Shown: positions 60,837 to 64,000 of the stretch, piece by piece | Layout of the letters: each line of letters begins with the position of its first letter | Position numbering within the stretch: the first letter of the stretch is position 1 | DNA from: Pseudofulvibacter geojedonensis | GTDB taxonomy: Bacteria > Bacteroidota > Bacteroidia > Flavobacteriales > Flavobacteriaceae | DNA length: 64,000 bases | Direction: 5' to 3' | Assembly: GCF_042675745.1 (NCBI RefSeq) | Contig: NZ_JBHTJM010000006.1 | Coordinates: 1-64,000 of the forward strand | Notes under the pieces: generated by a model | What the model saw: only the letters and a program-made list of their open reading frames with translations | The model's database searches: none | Told to the model about the DNA's origin: nothing | Translations under genes and position numbers: made by a program

Positions 60837-61666
60837 AACTAAAACACTTAAAAAAGTTCTCTCTAGTTCTTTCAACTCTTACTTTTAATCTCTTCTTTGC
60901 TCAAATACCAATAGAAAAATTTAAAAATGAAATAGCTTCACTTGACACTAATACCAAACAAGAAGCATACTGGAAAAAACTGAATGAAATAGATCAAAAC
61001 ATTTTATTAAAAACAGAGAATATTATTGATTATGACTCAATATCTACCTGTAATATGATTAGGTCTGTAATATTAATTGAGAAACACAATAGTTACAGTA
61101 ATCATGTACCAATTGCTAATCTTTCTCATAGCGTAGTTGCTTCTTCTAATTTAATTTATTGGCCAATTATTAAAAAATGTGCTAACAAATATGGATATGA
61201 AAAACTTATGGGAGGTAAAGCTTATATTTTAGAATCTTACTCAATAAGTTTTTATGGATACTCCCTATACAAACAAAACAATTTATATGAATCTTTACTA
61301 GAAAAACTTAATCAAGAAAAAAATAACAGCAAATCAATTATAGAGAATCTAGTTAATAATTATATAAAACAAAAAAAATACAGTTCTTTAAAAGAAGTTA
61401 AGGTAATAGGAAGGTGGCAATTACAGCCCTTTAAAAACCTTAAAGAAGATGGTTCTTTTGCATTTATAAAAATGAATGATAAAAACCTATACATGAGAAA
61501 GCATAAAAGATTACAAAAATTAATTTTCTTTAAGGTTGAGAATAATGTGAATTTTTATAAAATTGACAACGAACCATTTGGTTGGTATTATTCATTAGAT
61601 GAAAACAATAACTTAAAATTACACAATGAAAAAGAAGAGGTTTTAATTGCTTATTCGAAAAAATAA
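60833..61666 (+). CDS. Exported hypothetical protein
   Basis: A 277-residue protein with an N-terminal signal-like segment (about 8-23, ending FFAQ). It has an N-terminal helical part and a C-terminal beta-rich part from about 190 (VKVIGRWQLQPF, FGWYYSLDENNNLKLHNEKEE) that looks like a lipocalin-like or WD-type sheet domain, by impression only. Its start overlaps the methyltransferase by four bases (ATGA). I recognise no family. Confidence 0.65.
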   Translation: MKLKHLKKFSLVLSTLTFNLFFAQIPIEKFKNEIASLDTNTKQEAYWKKLNEIDQNILLKTENIIDYDSISTCNMIRSVILIEKHNSYSNHVPIANLSHSVVASSNLIYWPIIKKCANKYGYEKLMGGKAYILESYSISFYGYSLYKQNNLYESLLEKLNQEKNNSKSIIENLVNNYIKQKKYSSLKEVKVIGRWQLQPFKNLKEDGSFAFIKMNDKNLYMRKHKRLQKLIFFKVENNVNFYKIDNEPFGWYYSLDENNNLKLHNEKEEVLIAYSKK

Positions 61667-61694
61667 CTAAACCTCAACAAGAAATACAAACATT

Positions 61695-62246
61695 ATGAAA
61701 AAACTATTTATTTTAACACTATCCAGTTTAACTTTTATTCAATGCGCAAAAAAAACTGATCCATTTTTAATTCAAAAAGACAAAATTGGAGTATTAGAAA
61801 GAAACTATACCGTTAAACAAATAGATTCTGTATTTGCAAACGATTCAATAGTAAAAAGAGTTGCAGGCGACGAGTTTGCTGGGAGCAGTACAGATATTGA
61901 AATCTACGAAAAAGGTGGTAAACATTTATTATCATTATCGCCTTCTGAAACATTAGACGACAATGCTACCATTAACATTGTAACTATAAATGATGACCGG
62001 TTTAAAACTGACAAAGGGATTAATTTAAATAGTACTTTTTTAGATTTCACAACCCACTACGAAGTTTCAAAAATTGATAGAATATTAAACAACATCAATG
62101 TTGAGTTTAAAAACCAAGATTTTTATATTACCATTTCTATAGATGAGTTACCCGGAGCATACAAATATGACTTTTCTAAAACCATAGAAATAGCCAGTAT
62201 ACCTGACAAAGCAAAAATTAAAAGTTTGCGTTTAGACTGGTTTTAA
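61695..62246 (+). CDS. Hypothetical lipoprotein
   Basis: A 183-residue lipoprotein with lipobox FIQC and Cys at about 17. The body is beta-rich with repeats of acidic and polar residues (SSTDIEIYEKGGKHLLSLSPSE). I recognise no family. It follows the preceding gene by 28 bases on the same strand, possibly in one operon with it and msrA. Confidence 0.65.
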   Translation: MKKLFILTLSSLTFIQCAKKTDPFLIQKDKIGVLERNYTVKQIDSVFANDSIVKRVAGDEFAGSSTDIEIYEKGGKHLLSLSPSETLDDNATINIVTINDDRFKTDKGINLNSTFLDFTTHYEVSKIDRILNNINVEFKNQDFYITISIDELPGAYKYDFSKTIEIASIPDKAKIKSLRLDWF

Positions 62247-62311
62247 TTATTTTTCTTTAAAATAACGATTAAGGAATTATAATCTTATCCGACTCAATTT
62301 AAAAAATTGTT

Positions 62312-62938
62312 ATGAAGAAGATTTTAATTCCTTTTTTTATTGCTTTGCTAACCTATTCATGTGGGCAAACTCAAAATAAAACCGAAATAAAAACTAACCA
62401 GTCTACTCAACTAGAAAAAGCCTATTTTGCTGCTGGCTGTTTTTGGTGTGTAGAAGCTATTTTCGAAAGTGTAAATGGCGTAGAAGAAGTTATTTCTGGA
62501 TATGCTGGTGGAACTCAGAAAAACCCAACTTATCAAAAAGTTAGCTACGGATTAACCGATCATGCAGAAGCTGTAGAAGTAATTTACGATCCTAAAAAAG
62601 TATCTTTTAAAACCTTAGTAGAAGTTTTTTATGGATCTCATGATCCTACCACTTTAAACAGACAAGGCCCTGATAAAGGAAAACAATATCGTTCTATTGC
62701 TTTTTATAGTAATGAAAAAGAAGAGGTAACTATAAACATGCTTACCAAAGAATTAAATCAATCTACTTTCGATGGCAAAATTGTCACACAAATTCAGCAG
62801 ATAGAAACATTTTATAAAGCCGAAGATTACCACCAAAACTATGAGCGTTTAAATCCAGAAAATCCTTATGTACAAAATGTGTCGATTCCTAGATTAAATC
62901 GATTTAAGAAAAAGTTCCCTCATTTATTAAAACATTAA
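62312..62938 (+). CDS. msrA: Peptide methionine-S-sulfoxide reductase, lipoprotein form
   Basis: Repairs oxidised methionine. The 208-residue chain has a lipoprotein signal (TYSC, Cys17), so it is probably anchored in the envelope rather than cytosolic. The catalytic motif is GCFWC (42-46, catalytic Cys43). GYAGG, DHAEAVEV and the C-terminal EDYHQNY motif are also present. Besides the lipobox and motif Cys residues there is no further Cys, so the recycling mode may use Cys46 or an external partner. Confidence 0.92.
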   Translation: MKKILIPFFIALLTYSCGQTQNKTEIKTNQSTQLEKAYFAAGCFWCVEAIFESVNGVEEVISGYAGGTQKNPTYQKVSYGLTDHAEAVEVIYDPKKVSFKTLVEVFYGSHDPTTLNRQGPDKGKQYRSIAFYSNEKEEVTINMLTKELNQSTFDGKIVTQIQQIETFYKAEDYHQNYERLNPENPYVQNVSIPRLNRFKKKFPHLLKH

Positions 62939-63005
62939 TGTTCAGTTAATTTAGTTTACAAAAAAATATTTTCGTTAGTTTTGTTCACCCCTTAATTCAT
63001 AACTC

Positions 63006-64000
63006 ATGAAACATATATATATTATACTGATGTTAATTAGTATACAAATCTTGATAGGTCAAGAGTCTAAAAACGTATTGTTTTTAGGGAACAGTTATAC
63101 CACTTCTAACAACCTTCCTTCTTTAATTCAGCAAACTGCCGCTTCTGTTGGAGACACTTTTACTTTTGACTCTAACACCCCTGGAGGATATCGATTGAAA
63201 GGACATGCTAGTAACACCACAAGTATCAACAAAATTCAAGCAGGAAATTGGGACTATGTTGTTTTACAAGAGCAAAGTCAATTCCCTTCCTTTCCAGATG
63301 CCCAAGTTGAAACTGAAGTATATCCATATGCAACTCAATTAAGTAATTTAATTAAACAACATAATCCTTGTGCTTCTACAACTTTTTATATGACATGGGG
63401 TAGAGAAAATGGTGATGCCGGAAACTGTTCGGGTTGGCCTCCCGTTTGTACTTATGAAGGAATGGACGATTTACTCAGACAACGTTACCAAACTATGGCT
63501 AATAACAATAATGGAATTACCTCTCCCGTAGGTGTTGTGTGGAGATATTTAAGAACCAACCACCCTACATTAGATTTATATTCTGGAGATGGAAGTCACC
63601 CTTCTTTAACTGGTAGCTATGCAGGAGCTATAACTTTCTATTGTACTATTTTTAGAAAAGACCCAACTTTAGTGACCTTTAATTCTACCTTAAATGCAGC
63701 AGATGCAGATATTATAAAAAACGCTGTAAAAGAAGTAGTTTTCAATGATTTTTCAGAATGGAATATTGGCAAATATGATCCTGTTGCTAATTTTACCTAT
63801 ACTAATACTGATGAAAATTACACTTTCAATAACACTAGTGACTATGGAGTATCATATTTATGGGATTTTGGAGATGGAAACACCTCTACAGATGAAAACC
63901 CAAACCATACCTACACTAGCATTGGGAACTTTACCATCACCCTTACTACTTCAAATTGTGGAAAAATTTCTATAACATCGCAAGACATTACTATTACTTC
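63006..64000 (+). CDS. Exported SGNH-type hydrolase with PKD domain (partial, runs off window)
   Basis: Open from ATG 63006 to the right edge (331 codons) without a stop. The signal peptide covers about 1-18 (LIGQ). Residues 23-250 look like the SGNH/DUF4886 fold: Ser30 in LFLGNSYT as block I and D195-x-x-H198 in GDGSHPS as the catalytic pair. From about 258 a PKD domain (ANFTYTNTDENYTF ... YLWDFGDGNTST) begins. Such domains in Bacteroidota often precede a type IX secretion C-terminal signal, which would lie outside the window. Possible substrates are acetylated polysaccharides; this is inference. Confidence 0.8.
   Translation, partial: MKHIYIILMLISIQILIGQESKNVLFLGNSYTTSNNLPSLIQQTAASVGDTFTFDSNTPGGYRLKGHASNTTSINKIQAGNWDYVVLQEQSQFPSFPDAQVETEVYPYATQLSNLIKQHNPCASTTFYMTWGRENGDAGNCSGWPPVCTYEGMDDLLRQRYQTMANNNNGITSPVGVVWRYLRTNHPTLDLYSGDGSHPSLTGSYAGAITFYCTIFRKDPTLVTFNSTLNAADADIIKNAVKEVVFNDFSEWNIGKYDPVANFTYTNTDENYTFNNTSDYGVSYLWDFGDGNTSTDENPNHTYTSIGNFTITLTTSNCGKISITSQDITIT

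Overview
The window looks like a chromosomal segment of a low-GC marine-type Bacteroidota, most likely family Flavobacteriaceae. The evidence is the protein families (OmpP1/FadL-type porin, DUF4293, DUF2851, DUF3467, DUF4369, archaeal-type ProRS, Rho with a long charged insertion), the TTG-N19-TAnnTTTG promoters typical of Bacteroidota, and the near absence of Shine-Dalgarno sequences. The genus cannot be fixed from sequence reading alone. There are no rRNA genes, CRISPR arrays, insertion sequences or prophage genes. The content is mostly core housekeeping.

Layout. 1-3.1 kb: end of an unidentified gene, terminators, an OmpP1/FadL outer-membrane protein and a repeat-rich lipoprotein (both - strand). 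3.2-10 kb: proS, two tandem tRNA-Glu genes, rpsT, an isochorismatase-type hydrolase, rho (-), DUF4293 protein, Ste24-type M48 protease and an LRR lipoprotein. 10.2-19.6 kb: rel (ppGpp)-fur-purA, then a lipoprotein, an RluA pseudouridine synthase, a hydrolase, a DUF819 transporter with an unusual exported N-terminal domain, and a DUF4369 lipoprotein. 19.7-22.4 kb (-): tRNA-Thr, a small conserved gene, the idi-queD-manA operon, and a broken remnant joining the start of a gliding/adhesin-type gene to the end of an OmpA gene. 22.6-25.9 kb (+): a compact four-gene unit encoding a coiled-coil protein, a coiled-coil plus longin/roadblock-like protein, a Rab-like small GTPase and a soluble hybrid histidine kinase. 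This is the best candidate for an undescribed system in the window. 25.9-27.5 kb: prfC.

27.7-41.3 kb (-) is the transcription/translation supercluster, read from high to low coordinates: tRNA-Thr, tRNA-Tyr, tRNA-Gly, tRNA-Thr, tuf, tRNA-Trp, secE, nusG, rplK, rplA, rplJ, rplL, rpoB, rpoC and a DUF3467 gene. Just upstream lie hpf, a XerC/D recombinase and rpsU; rpsU carries the only convincing Shine-Dalgarno sequence I found, consistent with bS21 autoregulation in Flavobacteria. 42.8-50.2 kb (-): acyl-CoA dehydrogenase, helix-hairpin-helix protein, AGCS symporter, K+ channel, PspC, DUF2851 and cysteine synthase. 50.4-64 kb is mixed: WG-repeat protein, LolC-like permease divergent from a NamZ-like lipoprotein, GDPD, YkgJ, methyltransferases, queE, a HerA-like ATPase, msrA, and a truncated SGNH-PKD gene at the right edge.

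Regulatory themes: several genes (DUF4293, rluA, idi, ykgJ, queE) have a TAnnTTTG box only 4-7 nt before their ATG, which predicts leaderless mRNAs. Most transcription units end in clear hairpin plus T-run terminators.
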